Position numbers and translations under genes: made by a program. Below are positions 1 to 5,336 of a stretch of DNA of 7,020 nucleotides, piece after piece. The stretch is taken from positions 19,372-26,391 of the forward strand of contig DGIF01000054.1 of NCBI GenBank assembly GCA_002393165.1, in the 5' to 3' direction. Positions within the stretch are counted from its first letter, which is position 1. Each line of letters opens with the position of its first letter. A model generated the notes under the pieces. The model did no database searches. It was not told the DNA's origin and saw only the letters and a list, made by a program, of their open reading frames with translations. The DNA comes from Candidatus Saccharibacteria bacterium UBA3829. GTDB lineage: Bacteria; Patescibacteriota; Saccharimonadia; Saccharimonadales; Saccharimonadaceae.

Positions 1-206
1 GTGTAAACCGTGCAAATAAATTTCGGTATCACCAACCACTTCGTCTTTTTCGCCGTGTCAACCAGCGCAATTACCGTCCCGAGCGCCACCCCGATCAAAA
101 TCGCGAAGTACGAAATCTGAATCGTCAGAAGAAACCCGTGCAACAGGGAATCAATGTACTCCGGCGTACTAAACAGCTCCCCGATTTTATCAAAGAAGTT
201 ATTCAT
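1..206 (-). CDS. Amino-acid ABC transporter permease, N-terminal part (runs off the left edge)
   Basis: Integral-membrane subunit of a polar amino-acid importer of the HisM/GlnP kind. It forms the channel through which the amino acid released by the neighbouring binding protein crosses the membrane. Only the first 68 residues are in the window. They begin MNNFFDKIGELF, followed by a segment of the form LLHGFLLTIQISYFAILIG and then VALGTVIALVDTAKK. This is the familiar start of the family: 'GxxxTl.is' leading into the first transmembrane helix, then a small-residue-rich stretch and a charged loop. The ATG at 206 lies inside the end of the upstream gene, giving an 8-bp overlap ATGAATAA, so translation is probably coupled. 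A GGGG lies 7 nt before the ATG as a weak ribosome site. The start is missed by simple ORF lists because the gene is cut by the window edge. The family is well supported; the exact substrate is unknown. Confidence 0.85.
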   Translation of the reverse strand, partial: MNNFFDKIGELFSTPEYIDSLLHGFLLTIQISYFAILIGVALGTVIALVDTAKKTKWLVIPKFICTVY

Positions 207-1050
207 CTGATAACCCCATATACTTTAGCACTAATCGGTCGATTTCAGTTTCGCCGTCCTCGTTCTCGGTCAGCATTTCCGAGAGCACCGCATTAAACGC
301 CTCGAGTAGTTCCGTTCGTTCCTTGTTTACCGCAATCGCGTACGATTCCTCCACCGGGTAATCCTCCTCGCGCGTCGCCCCAGAGTAGTACAGCGGCAGC
401 GCCGCGAGCTCCGGGTTCTTTTCCACGATAAACTTCGCCGCCAGCTCATCCGCCACCGCGTAATCCACGATGTGCGACAAAATCGCGTCCGCCGCCAGCT
501 GGTGCGAGTCGATGCCTTTCAGCGTCGTTCCCGTCCCGGCCAGCACGCCGTTTTCAATCTCGTCCTCGATGAAAATGTAGCCCGTGCTTCCAATTTGCGT
601 CCCCAGCACCGCCCCTTCGAGCGCCTCCCATACCACGTGATCGTCTCTGAGCGACGGCGGCATCTCTCTAGAATAAATCACGTACTGTACCGAATTGTAA
701 TAGGGAATCGTAAAATTCACCTTTTCCGCCCGCGCCGGCGTGATGGTCAGCCCTGCCGCCCCCGCGTCCGCAATCCGCCCCGCCTCGACGTTGTCGATAA
801 TCACGTCAAACTCCACGTTTTTAATCTGGATTTTCTTGTTCATCTGCGCGGCCACCCGGTTCACAATCTCCACGTCCACCCCCACGATCTCTCTGTTCTC
901 ATAGAACTCAAACGGCGCAAAAAACGCATTCGTCTCCACCACATAGTCCGCCTCACCCTCCCCCTGAATCGAAGACCACACGCTCACTCCCATCCCCACC
1001 GTCACCAGTACAAACAACGCCAGGAAAATCGTGTTTTTAACCTTATGCAT
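199..1050 (-). CDS. Amino-acid ABC transporter substrate-binding protein (SBP family 3)
   Basis: Extracytoplasmic receptor that captures a polar amino acid and hands it to the permease encoded next. The 283-aa protein (start at 1050) has an N-terminal hydrophobic segment at about residues 7-25 after MHKVKN. There is no lipobox cysteine, so it is either a signal peptide or a membrane anchor. The mature part is a clear family-3 binding domain. FAPFEF at 44-49 and GVDVEI at 57-62 are at its start, and D82-x-x-I begins the FDVIIDNV stretch. AGLTITPAR at 99-107 ends in an Arg that in this family binds the ligand carboxylate. GTQIGSTG is at 150-157, and YAVAD ends at D201, where the family binds the amino group. 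A longer GTG start at 1110 is possible, but it would place the -10 box inside the coding sequence, so I prefer 1050. It is upstream of and overlaps the permease gene. Confidence 0.9.
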   Translation of the reverse strand: MHKVKNTIFLALFVLVTVGMGVSVWSSIQGEGEADYVVETNAFFAPFEFYENREIVGVDVEIVNRVAAQMNKKIQIKNVEFDVIIDNVEAGRIADAGAAGLTITPARAEKVNFTIPYYNSVQYVIYSREMPPSLRDDHVVWEALEGAVLGTQIGSTGYIFIEDEIENGVLAGTGTTLKGIDSHQLAADAILSHIVDYAVADELAAKFIVEKNPELAALPLYYSGATREEDYPVEESYAIAVNKERTELLEAFNAVLSEMLTENEDGETEIDRLVLKYMGLSDE

Positions 1051-1056
1051 AATCCC

Positions 1057-1065
1057 ATTATAACA
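1057..1065 (-). promoter_or_regulatory. Extended -10 promoter of the transporter operon, probably giving a leaderless mRNA
   Basis: Read on the minus strand this is TGTTATAAT, a perfect extended -10 (TGnTATAAT). No convincing -35 lies 16-18 bp upstream (GGCGCG at the expected place). Only GGGATT separates the TATAAT from the ATG at 1050. Transcription usually begins 6-7 nt after the hexamer, so it would start at or within one or two bases of the A of the ATG. No Shine-Dalgarno site fits in between. This position supports the 1050 start over the GTG at 1110. Confidence 0.7.
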
Positions 1066-1156
1066 CACTTGCGCCCTCGCGCGCCATTTCTGTATAAATT
1101 TTTTGTTCACCCCGCGCGGCCGCTAGTCTCCACCTCCGCCCCACCCCAATTCATCA

Positions 1157-1185
1157 TTGACAAAACATAAAAAGTATGCTATAAT
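1157..1185 (+). promoter_or_regulatory. Promoter of unit 1 (consensus -35 and extended -10)
   Basis: TTGACA at 1157-1162, a 17-bp spacer, and TATAAT at 1180-1185 preceded by TG in the extended -10 position (1177-1178). Both boxes match the housekeeping sigma consensus exactly. It is divergent from the transporter promoter at 1057-1065, and nothing else is visible in the roughly 90 bp between them. The same sequence with few changes recurs at 1941 and 3132. Confidence 0.93.
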
Positions 1186-1210
1186 GGAAGGAAGAGGGGA
1201 GTACATTAAG

Positions 1211-1217
1211 AAAGGAG
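1211..1217 (+). promoter_or_regulatory. Orphan Shine-Dalgarno-like site in the unit 1 leader
   Basis: AAAGGAG within AGAAAGGAGTG lies about 80 nt upstream of the real start of the unit 1 gene and has no well-placed start codon after it. The neighbouring text (AGAAAGGAGTGATTTTTTAT, then AAAACCC) aligns with the working start region of unit 3 (AGAAAGGAAGTGGTTTTGTTG, then AAAACC). It therefore looks like a retained copy of a start region whose start codon is gone. The gene uses a second site at 1281-1287 instead. Confidence 0.5.
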
Positions 1218-1293
1218 TGATTTTTTATAAAACCCATCAGCATTCTCTCCCCTCGCTGACAGATCACAGACAAATACAAAAAAGGAGAACATC

Positions 1294-1809
1294 ATGGTCG
1301 CCATCGAGAAGAAAGATTGTTACTATGTCCACCTCCGCGAGGATGCGACAACAGTAACAAAGGCCAGCATCTTCAACACAGCAATCTTGGAGAGCGAGGG
1401 CGGAACCTATATTATCGGAACCCGCCGGTTTAAGATTCCGGACCTTGCGGAGCTATTCAGGATAAGCTGCGTCCATTGCTCACGAAAGATGGCCCAGGCC
1501 TCTCGCGCCATCTTTTGTGACAAATACAGCGCTCTGGCTCTGGTCCAGACGCAGATTATCCCCGCCACCAGTCTTCTCCGCGCCACAATCGTCGAGCCCA
1601 CCGAGGAATGCCCCTACCGACATATTCTCTTCGACGTGCCGGTTAACGACGTAAAAGGCATCGAGTCTGTCATTCTGAAGGTCTATGACCTCTCAGAAGA
1701 CGAAGTGAGAAAATATGCAGAGAAATCTGGTGCTTGTTGTTTCGACTTTTGCTCCACGAAGTACCTTGACCTGGTCGCCGTGGAGATCCCCCAGAGCCCC
1801 ACTCCCTGA
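1294..1809 (+). CDS. Hypothetical cysteine-rich cytosolic protein, 171 aa
   Basis: I do not recognise this protein. The ATG at 1294 follows AAAGGAG (1281-1287) by 6 nt, which makes the start firm. There is no signal peptide or membrane segment. It contains eight cysteines: C9, a CVHC motif at 59-62, C75, C106, C148-C149 and C153. The CxxC pair and the CC-x3-C cluster near the end could hold a metal ion or form a redox pair, but the spacing matches no zinc-finger pattern I can name. The secondary-structure impression is mixed alpha/beta, with a hydrophilic helix at about 133-145. It is the only gene of its transcription unit, between its own promoter (1157) and a strong terminator (1818). The long leader, about 100 nt, is unusual beside units 2 and 3. 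That it is a real gene is well supported by signals at both ends; its function is unknown. Confidence 0.85.
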   Translation: MVAIEKKDCYYVHLREDATTVTKASIFNTAILESEGGTYIIGTRRFKIPDLAELFRISCVHCSRKMAQASRAIFCDKYSALALVQTQIIPATSLLRATIVEPTEECPYRHILFDVPVNDVKGIESVILKVYDLSEDEVRKYAEKSGACCFDFCSTKYLDLVAVEIPQSPTP

Positions 1810-1817
1810 ATCGAATC

Positions 1818-1872
1818 CCCCCGGACTCTCGCCGCACACCATGTGCGGTCAGAGAGCCCGGGGGCTTTCTTT
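1818..1872 (+). terminator. Rho-independent terminator of unit 1, long compound hairpin
   Basis: The hairpin spans 1818-1864. The outer arm CCCCCGG (1818-1824) pairs with CCGGGGG (1858-1864). After one A/C mismatch, CTCTC (1826-1830) pairs with GAGAG (1852-1856). The inner CCGCACA (1832-1838) pairs with TGTGCGG (1842-1848) around a CCA loop. The T-rich run TTTCTTTT follows. The stem is much longer than a terminator needs. Confidence 0.88.
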
Positions 1873-1889
1873 TGCGCCAAATTTACCAA

Positions 1890-1911
1890 GACGGGCCCCA
1901 CCCCGCCCGTC
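1890..1911. repeat. Inverted repeat between terminator 1 and promoter 2
   Basis: GACGGGC (1890-1896) and GCCCGTC (1905-1911) form perfect 7-bp arms around CCCACCCC. No T run follows in either direction, so it is not a normal terminator. It ends 29 bp before the -35 of unit 2, so it could be an operator or simply chance in GC-rich sequence. Confidence 0.35.
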
Positions 1912-1940
1912 GCAGGTTCAACGCCCAGGCTCATCCGCCA

Positions 1941-1968
1941 TTGACAAAACGCAAAAAAGTGCTATAAT
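1941..1968 (+). promoter_or_regulatory. Promoter of unit 2
   Basis: TTGACA at 1941-1946, a 16-bp spacer, and TATAAT at 1963-1968 with TG in the extended position (1960-1961). The sequence around the -35, CATTGACAAAAC, is identical to promoters 1 and 3. The expected leader is about 35 nt. Confidence 0.92.
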
Positions 1969-1997
1969 AAGAAAAGATGGACGCAACTTAGAGATAG

Positions 1998-2014
1998 AAA
2001 GGAGTGGTATTGTG
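1998..2014 (+). promoter_or_regulatory. Ribosome binding site that fixes a GTG start
   Basis: AAAGGAG at 1998-2004 is followed after 7 nt by GTG at 2012-2014, in frame with the long open frame. That frame continues upstream through the promoter and the previous terminator, so the longer version cannot be the gene. Confidence 0.85.
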
Positions 2015-2518
2015 TCCCAAGCCATCAACACCGAAAACCACGCCGGGGCAGCGGCACTGCGCACTACTTTTCAAGAGCTTCCGGAGAGCCTGACCATCCT
2101 GGGCGTCGAGTGTTTTCAGTTGGCCGCCGACGTGTACGAAACAGCGGACGATCACCAGCACATGCTCATTGACGGCGCCACCTACGGCTTCTCGATGAAT
2201 GGATTTTGTAAACTTGTCCCCAGAGGAACGAATTGCCTCATCGTCGAAGCCCCGATTGTCGGTGCGATGATCCTGGTCGGCGGCATTCCTCTCGAGAACT
2301 GCAACCAGGCCACCGCAGGGTGCGTGGACGGCCTCACCTTTCTCGAATTTCCCGAAGTAACAATCGGTCAAGGCAAGGTGACCATAATAGCCATCCCGCC
2401 CCGTCAGCAGATTCGGATTTCTCAAGAGAAGCTTGACGGCATCATCTCTAAGAAGTTTCCGAATAGCACCCGTTTATTGAGGGTCGCCAAGGCTCTTTAT
2501 CCGGTTTCTAGCAACTAG
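2012..2518 (+). CDS. Hypothetical cytosolic protein, 168 aa, first gene of unit 2
   Basis: I do not recognise this protein. It starts at GTG 2012, fixed by the Shine-Dalgarno site and by the promoter just upstream, and ends with TAG. There is no signal peptide. The central part (about 75-130) alternates hydrophobic stretches such as CLIVEAPIVGAMILVGGIPL and KVTIIAIPP, with turns between. This looks like a compact beta-rich domain rather than membrane helices. The N-terminal 20 residues are polar and probably flexible. The C-terminal 30 are basic (KKFPNSTRLLRVAK). Five cysteines (34, 66, 75, 97, 104) show no recognised motif. The next gene starts 54 nt downstream with no terminator or promoter between, so the two are one operon and may act together. 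Confidence 0.82.
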   Translation: MSQAINTENHAGAAALRTTFQELPESLTILGVECFQLAADVYETADDHQHMLIDGATYGFSMNGFCKLVPRGTNCLIVEAPIVGAMILVGGIPLENCNQATAGCVDGLTFLEFPEVTIGQGKVTIIAIPPRQQIRISQEKLDGIISKKFPNSTRLLRVAKALYPVSSN

Positions 2519-2554
2519 CTAAAGGCCAACGGCCCGCCCCCCCACATCAACAAG

Positions 2555-2562
2555 AAAGGAGG
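2555..2562 (+). promoter_or_regulatory. Strong Shine-Dalgarno site of the second gene of unit 2
   Basis: AAAGGAGG, fully complementary to the usual 16S rRNA tail, lies 10 nt before the ATG at 2573. It is independent of the upstream gene's stop (2516-2518), so translation need not be coupled. Confidence 0.85.
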
Positions 2563-2572
2563 TCGCTATAGT

Positions 2573-3043
2573 ATGTCCGTTGATCAAGAAGACCTTAGCA
2601 TTATTGACCATGGCGGCCTCTGTCGCGTACAGATGTCGCCTAATGGAAAAATCAAGATGGCCCAATTCGGCACGATAAGGGCCGTCGCAGTTAGCAACGG
2701 TTACAGGCTAGACTACCTTAAGGAGGGAGAGGTGGGGCATCAGGTCTTCGGGCAGTATTCTAATCCGTCTGGCATCCTGGATCGGGCTCGAGAGAGCATC
2801 TTCAATCGACCCAGCCACCAGAGGATCAAGGAACTTGTAGTCTCCCCGTCCACTGCTGCCCGAATGGCAATCGAAGGCGCTTTCGATGAAGATAGCCTTC
2901 GCGGGGCCAGCGTCGATCTCTGCTATCAAATAACCAAGATCCCTAATGTCTGGTTTGATGAGGGCGAGAGATCCATCCTCGTGACCGTGGTGGTCTCATA
3001 CCAGCAGAGAGGAAGTTCCTACTTCCGGTTCGTGCTGAGTTGA
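2573..3043 (+). CDS. Hypothetical cytosolic protein, 156 aa, second gene of unit 2
   Basis: I do not recognise this protein. The start is ATG 2573 behind a perfect AAAGGAGG, and the stop TGA lies 13 bp before a terminator hairpin. There is no signal peptide or membrane helix. The N-terminal third looks beta-rich (CRVQMSPNGKIKMAQFGTIRAVAV). The middle (about 66-115) is probably helical and charged (ILDRARESIF, STAARMAIEGAF). The end returns to strands (SILVTVVVSYQQ, YFRFVLS). It ends directly on a hydrophobic strand, with no tail. It shares its transcript with the 168-aa protein, which suggests a joint role, but nothing in the sequence says what. It is not a toxin or DNA-binding protein by any motif I can see. 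Confidence 0.83.
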   Translation: MSVDQEDLSIIDHGGLCRVQMSPNGKIKMAQFGTIRAVAVSNGYRLDYLKEGEVGHQVFGQYSNPSGILDRARESIFNRPSHQRIKELVVSPSTAARMAIEGAFDEDSLRGASVDLCYQITKIPNVWFDEGERSILVTVVVSYQQRGSSYFRFVLS

Positions 3044-3056
3044 ACCACTTTATTAG

Positions 3057-3085
3057 CCCCCGCGCTTTGTGCGGGGGTTCTTTTT
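3057..3085 (+). terminator. Rho-independent terminator of unit 2
   Basis: CCCCCGCGC (3057-3065) pairs with GTGCGGGGG (3069-3077) around a TTT loop, with one G-U pair, followed by TTCTTTTT. A textbook terminator just after the stop codon at 3041-3043. Confidence 0.93.
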
Positions 3086-3131
3086 GTCGCTCACCGCACT
3101 ACGTCTCCGCAGGCAACCGATAGGCCAATCA

Positions 3132-3160
3132 TTGACAAAACACAAAAGGTATGCTATAAT
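3132..3160 (+). promoter_or_regulatory. Promoter of unit 3
   Basis: TTGACA at 3132-3137, a 17-bp spacer, and TATAAT at 3155-3160 with TG at 3152-3153. It is almost the same as promoter 1, and the similarity continues into the leader (GAGGGGGAGTA, then AGAAAGGAAGTG). Confidence 0.93.
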
Positions 3161-3190
3161 AGAAACAGATGAGGGGGAGTAATTTAAAAG

Positions 3191-3209
3191 AAAGGAAGTG
3201 GTTTTGTTG
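3191..3209 (+). promoter_or_regulatory. Ribosome binding site that points to a TTG start
   Basis: AAAGGAAG at 3191-3198 is followed by TTG at 3204 and TTG at 3207. The upstream GTG at 3198 overlaps the site itself and so cannot be used. 3207 gives an 8-nt gap and a protein beginning MKTIQVPKS; 3204 gives a 5-nt gap and one more residue. I choose 3207. Confidence 0.7.
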
Positions 3210-4097
3210 AAAACCATACAAGTCCCCAAAAGCACCAGGGAAAAATACAATGTCATCTTCTCAGACGACGGCGAGCGGGTGCTTGCCGTGTGGACGAAGA
3301 AGCAGGGGATTCAAGCTATTCTCCTGCACGACAGCGTCTACGAAATCAAAGGGAAAACATATAAGCTTTATCCCAACGGTTTCAGCGATGCGGCCTTCGC
3401 CGTCGCCAAGGCCAAAAACGGTGGTTCGTTATATGCCAGCGTGAATATCAAGCACCTCGTAGTCAACGAGGCGACGTTTTTGGCCATCATCTGTGCCGGA
3501 TTTGTTCCGGAGAATCTACTTGAGCATGCTCAGGAGGAGGATGAAAACACGGAAATTCGCTATAGCTATTTTGAGCCAAAGGAAAAAGAGAATAGCTATT
3601 CACCAGCTCTCCTGCTCCCCCACCACTCCCGCCGAGACCCCAAACGGTACGCAGAAAGCAGTAGTTGTTTCGCGTATTTTGACGCCTTCGGTACCTATGA
3701 CTATCCCGTGGCCCAACCAGTCCAAGGGGAGACGCTGTCCAGCAAGACGCCCATCATCGCCAGCTTAGTTGACGCTAACTGCATTTTGAAGGCGCTCAAC
3801 AGAGCCGAAACAGGGACGGATTGGGTTCGGAAGGCGAAAGAGCTGATTCTCCCCGCCACAGTCGAAGGGAGAATTTATGAATATCTCCGGTACTCCGATC
3901 CTGTCAAGAAAGTCCTCGACTGGTTGTGTGACAAAAACCTGATTGATCCCGAAGGGCTTAGAGATGCCAGTTATCGGCACTTTGGGCTCGACCCCAACGA
4001 TCCGAGCGACGTCATCAAAATGGCCTTCAAGGAACCCGGCAACGCCTGCGATGCCTTCAGTATCATGCTGGATGCTGTCAACATGCACACTGATTAA
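3207..4097 (+). CDS. Hypothetical cytosolic protein, 296 aa, first gene of unit 3
   Basis: I do not recognise this protein with confidence. It starts at TTG 3207 (or 3204). The N-terminal half (1-105) looks like an alpha/beta or beta-rich domain (YNVIFSDDGERVLAVW, then GIQAILLHDSVYEIKGKTYKLY). A charged, low-order linker lies at about 108-150 (EEDENTE, PKEKENSY, HHSRRDPKRY). The C-terminal half (about 182-296) is helical and starts IIASLVDANCILKAL, later ILPATVEGRIYEYLR and VKKVLDWLCDKNLIDPEGL. The hydrophobic-strand-then-DxN pattern (D189, N191) followed by an acidic helix recalls the start of PIN nucleases. The later conserved acidic residues cannot be placed securely, so this is only a weak idea. 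The next gene's Shine-Dalgarno site overlaps this gene's stop, which indicates tight coupling. Confidence 0.82.
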   Translation: MKTIQVPKSTREKYNVIFSDDGERVLAVWTKKQGIQAILLHDSVYEIKGKTYKLYPNGFSDAAFAVAKAKNGGSLYASVNIKHLVVNEATFLAIICAGFVPENLLEHAQEEDENTEIRYSYFEPKEKENSYSPALLLPHHSRRDPKRYAESSSCFAYFDAFGTYDYPVAQPVQGETLSSKTPIIASLVDANCILKALNRAETGTDWVRKAKELILPATVEGRIYEYLRYSDPVKKVLDWLCDKNLIDPEGLRDASYRHFGLDPNDPSDVIKMAFKEPGNACDAFSIMLDAVNMHTD

Positions 4098-4102
4098 GGA
4101 GG
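4096..4102 (+). promoter_or_regulatory. Shine-Dalgarno site overlapping the upstream stop codon
   Basis: AAGGAGG begins inside the TAA stop of the 296-aa protein gene (4095-4097) and lies 9 nt before the ATG at 4112. Ribosomes finishing the first gene would reach this site directly, which favours coupled translation of the pair. Confidence 0.85.
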
Positions 4103-4111
4103 AAAACAGAA

Positions 4112-4552
4112 ATGAACTTTCCGCGCAAAGAAATCAGAGAATTCAACGAAGCTGCTAACAGGTCCTTCTGGCACCTCATCGATGCAATGGACGGCGAGAA
4201 GGCATTATGGACACTGAGGGATAAGCTCGCATCCTGGCCTCAGCCCAAGACCGAGGAAGGCGCCGACAACATCGAGTACATCATGGCCACCGCCTTTAAC
4301 GGGGGGACAAAATACCTGAACACCAACGGCGAACTCCGTTCCTCCAAAGAATTGGGAGGTTACAAAGCATCCGCAAGCGGGGAACGGAACGGCTACCGGT
4401 TCTTCTTTCTCCTCTATGAGAATGAGGTTCTGGTGGTGGCAATCGCCGTCGAGGATGTGATGCTCCTCGCGGAAGATTCGGAAGAAGTATCCGCGGTGCT
4501 CGCAGCGGCCGACCGGGTTGCTGAAGTGGGTGTTTCCGGCAAGGGAAGCTGA
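4112..4552 (+). CDS. Hypothetical cytosolic protein, 146 aa, second gene of unit 3
   Basis: I do not recognise this protein with confidence. ATG 4112 sits 14 nt after the preceding stop, behind AAGGAGG. Residues 5-42 look helical and amphipathic (EIREFNEAANRSFWHLIDAM, ALWTLRDKLASW). Residues 78-118 look like consecutive strands: SKELGGYKAS, NGYRFFFLLY, EVLVVAIAVED. A helix, SEEVSAVLAAADRVAEV, closes the protein. Helices followed by an antiparallel sheet with a G-Y-R strand is the general plan of RelE/HigB-type toxins. The basic and catalytic residues of that family are not evident, and the protein appears acidic, so I regard this as weak. It is co-transcribed with the 296-aa protein, which suggests the two products work together. 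No signal peptide. Confidence 0.83.
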   Translation: MNFPRKEIREFNEAANRSFWHLIDAMDGEKALWTLRDKLASWPQPKTEEGADNIEYIMATAFNGGTKYLNTNGELRSSKELGGYKASASGERNGYRFFFLLYENEVLVVAIAVEDVMLLAEDSEEVSAVLAAADRVAEVGVSGKGS

Positions 4553-4597
4553 GTACCTCACTCTAGCCAGCAATTCCGTCACTTCCTGATCTTACAA

Positions 4598-4640
4598 CCC
4601 CGGCCCCCCGCACAACCAGTGCGGCGGGACCGGGGTTTTC
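4598..4640 (+). terminator. Rho-independent terminator of unit 3, compound hairpin
   Basis: The outer CCCCGG (4598-4603) pairs with CCGGGG (4630-4635), with A4629 bulged. CCC (4604-4606) pairs with GGG (4626-4628) beside a C/C mismatch. The inner CCGCAC (4608-4613) pairs with GTGCGG (4619-4624) around AACCA. TTTTC follows. The inner hairpin closely resembles that of terminator 1. Confidence 0.9.
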
Positions 4641-4731
4641 TCGTGCCGCTCAGTTCTCGCCCGCCTCTAGTGTTTCTCGCCAACTATCCACGCTTCCGCT
4701 CCCCTCGCCCCTGGATTTTGCCGCTAAAACG

Positions 4732-4740
4732 TGTTATAAT
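4732..4740 (+). promoter_or_regulatory. Extended -10 promoter of unit 4
   Basis: TGTTATAAT at 4732-4740 is a perfect extended -10. At the expected -35 place the sequence is CTGGAT/TGGATT, a poor match, so the promoter depends on the extended element. This is weaker than promoters 1-3. Confidence 0.75.
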
Positions 4741-4754
4741 GACACAATCTATAC

Positions 4755-4793
4755 GAAGCACCTTAGATATTTGCAAGTTGTATCAGGTGTTTC
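4755..4793 (+). promoter_or_regulatory. Leader hairpin upstream of the unit 4 ribosome site
   Basis: GAAGCACCT (4755-4763) pairs with AGGTGTTTC (4785-4793) through nine pairs, one of them G-U. Inside, GATA (4766-4769) pairs with TATC (4781-4784) after a 2-nt bulge. The hairpin begins about 8 nt after the likely start of the transcript and ends 7 nt before the GGAGG at 4801-4805. It could stabilise the mRNA or affect ribosome loading. No T run follows, so it is not an attenuator. Confidence 0.5.
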
Positions 4794-4810
4794 CGATTTA
4801 GGAGGTACTT

Positions 4811-5263
4811 ATGCAGCATTTACCATCATGGATACCCGCACTATTCGTTGTTGTCTTTGTGGCTCTTTTGTGGTACAAAAAACACGCCGTGCACGACCAT
4901 CGATATTATAGGACGCGCGGACAATACGAATGGCGTGGGCCCGGTGATTTCGTCTTGGATCCAGAAGACAGCTTCGACGGTTCGGAGGTCACAGGCCAAC
5001 AGAGCGCCACTTTGCCCAATAAAGATAAGGTGTCGTTCAAGTTTACTCTCACCCCACTGAGCAATTGCGCATGCGCAGTATCCAAACAAAAAGAGCTAGA
5101 AATGATTCAGCAATTTCTGCTTGGGTTTGCCGCTTCTTACAATAGCCCAGACGCCACCACCAAAGATATAATTTTCTCAGTCACTGAGGCCGCCAAGTTA
5201 CATGCCACTCTCGACGGCTTTAAGCTCGAATTAATCAGTTCTGTAAGTTCCGGTTCGCAATGA
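4811..5263 (+). CDS. Hypothetical single-pass membrane protein, 150 aa
   Basis: I do not recognise this protein. The start is ATG 4811, 5 nt after GGAGG. Residues 7-22 (WIPALFVVVFVALLWY) form one transmembrane helix near the N terminus. It is followed at once by a basic stretch, KKHAVHDHRYYRTR (23-36). By the positive-inside rule the rest would face the cytoplasm, with only about six residues outside. The soluble part has a hydrophilic, probably flexible region (40-72), a strand-like KVSFKFTLTPL (73-83), CAC at 86-88, then an amphipathic helix (92-110) and a C-terminal alpha/beta portion. A Ser-rich tail ends the protein. It could be a membrane-tethered cytosolic domain. It stands alone in its transcription unit, just upstream of the gene for the secreted protein, so an envelope role is possible but unproven. 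Confidence 0.83.
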   Translation: MQHLPSWIPALFVVVFVALLWYKKHAVHDHRYYRTRGQYEWRGPGDFVLDPEDSFDGSEVTGQQSATLPNKDKVSFKFTLTPLSNCACAVSKQKELEMIQQFLLGFAASYNSPDATTKDIIFSVTEAAKLHATLDGFKLELISSVSSGSQ

Positions 5264-5275
5264 TTAAACTTGCAC

Positions 5276-5311
5276 CCCCGCTCGCCGCCCAAACTGGCGA
5301 ACGGGGTTTTT
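5276..5311 (+). terminator. Rho-independent terminator of unit 4
   Basis: CCCCG (5276-5280) pairs with CGGGG (5302-5306). After a CT/AA internal loop, CGCC (5283-5286) pairs with GGCG (5296-5299) around a 9-nt loop. TTTTT follows at 5307-5311. It lies 12 bp after the stop codon. Confidence 0.87.
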
Positions 5312-5336
5312 AACCCCCAGTTTACCACTAGCGCTA

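Noticed and set aside
472..1170. A plus-strand open frame of 232 codons opposite the binding-protein gene
   Set aside because: It is a shadow of the well-supported transporter gene. It has an Arg/His-rich composition typical of antisense frames and no ribosome site.
1157..1357. A 66-codon open frame starting at TTG
   Set aside because: Its start codon is the -35 box of promoter 1 and it runs through the -10. It has no ribosome site and overlaps the true gene at 1294 in another frame.
3207..4552. A standard toxin-antitoxin pair
   Set aside because: There is no DNA-binding antitoxin motif. Neither protein shows the catalytic residues of a known toxin family, and the first protein is too long for either role in the usual type II pairs.
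1818..4640. Integron-like cassette array with attC sites
   Set aside because: The compound hairpins between units look cassette-like. I found no paired RYYYAAC/GTTRRRY core sites flanking them, and each hairpin has a T run that fits termination. No integrase is present in the window.
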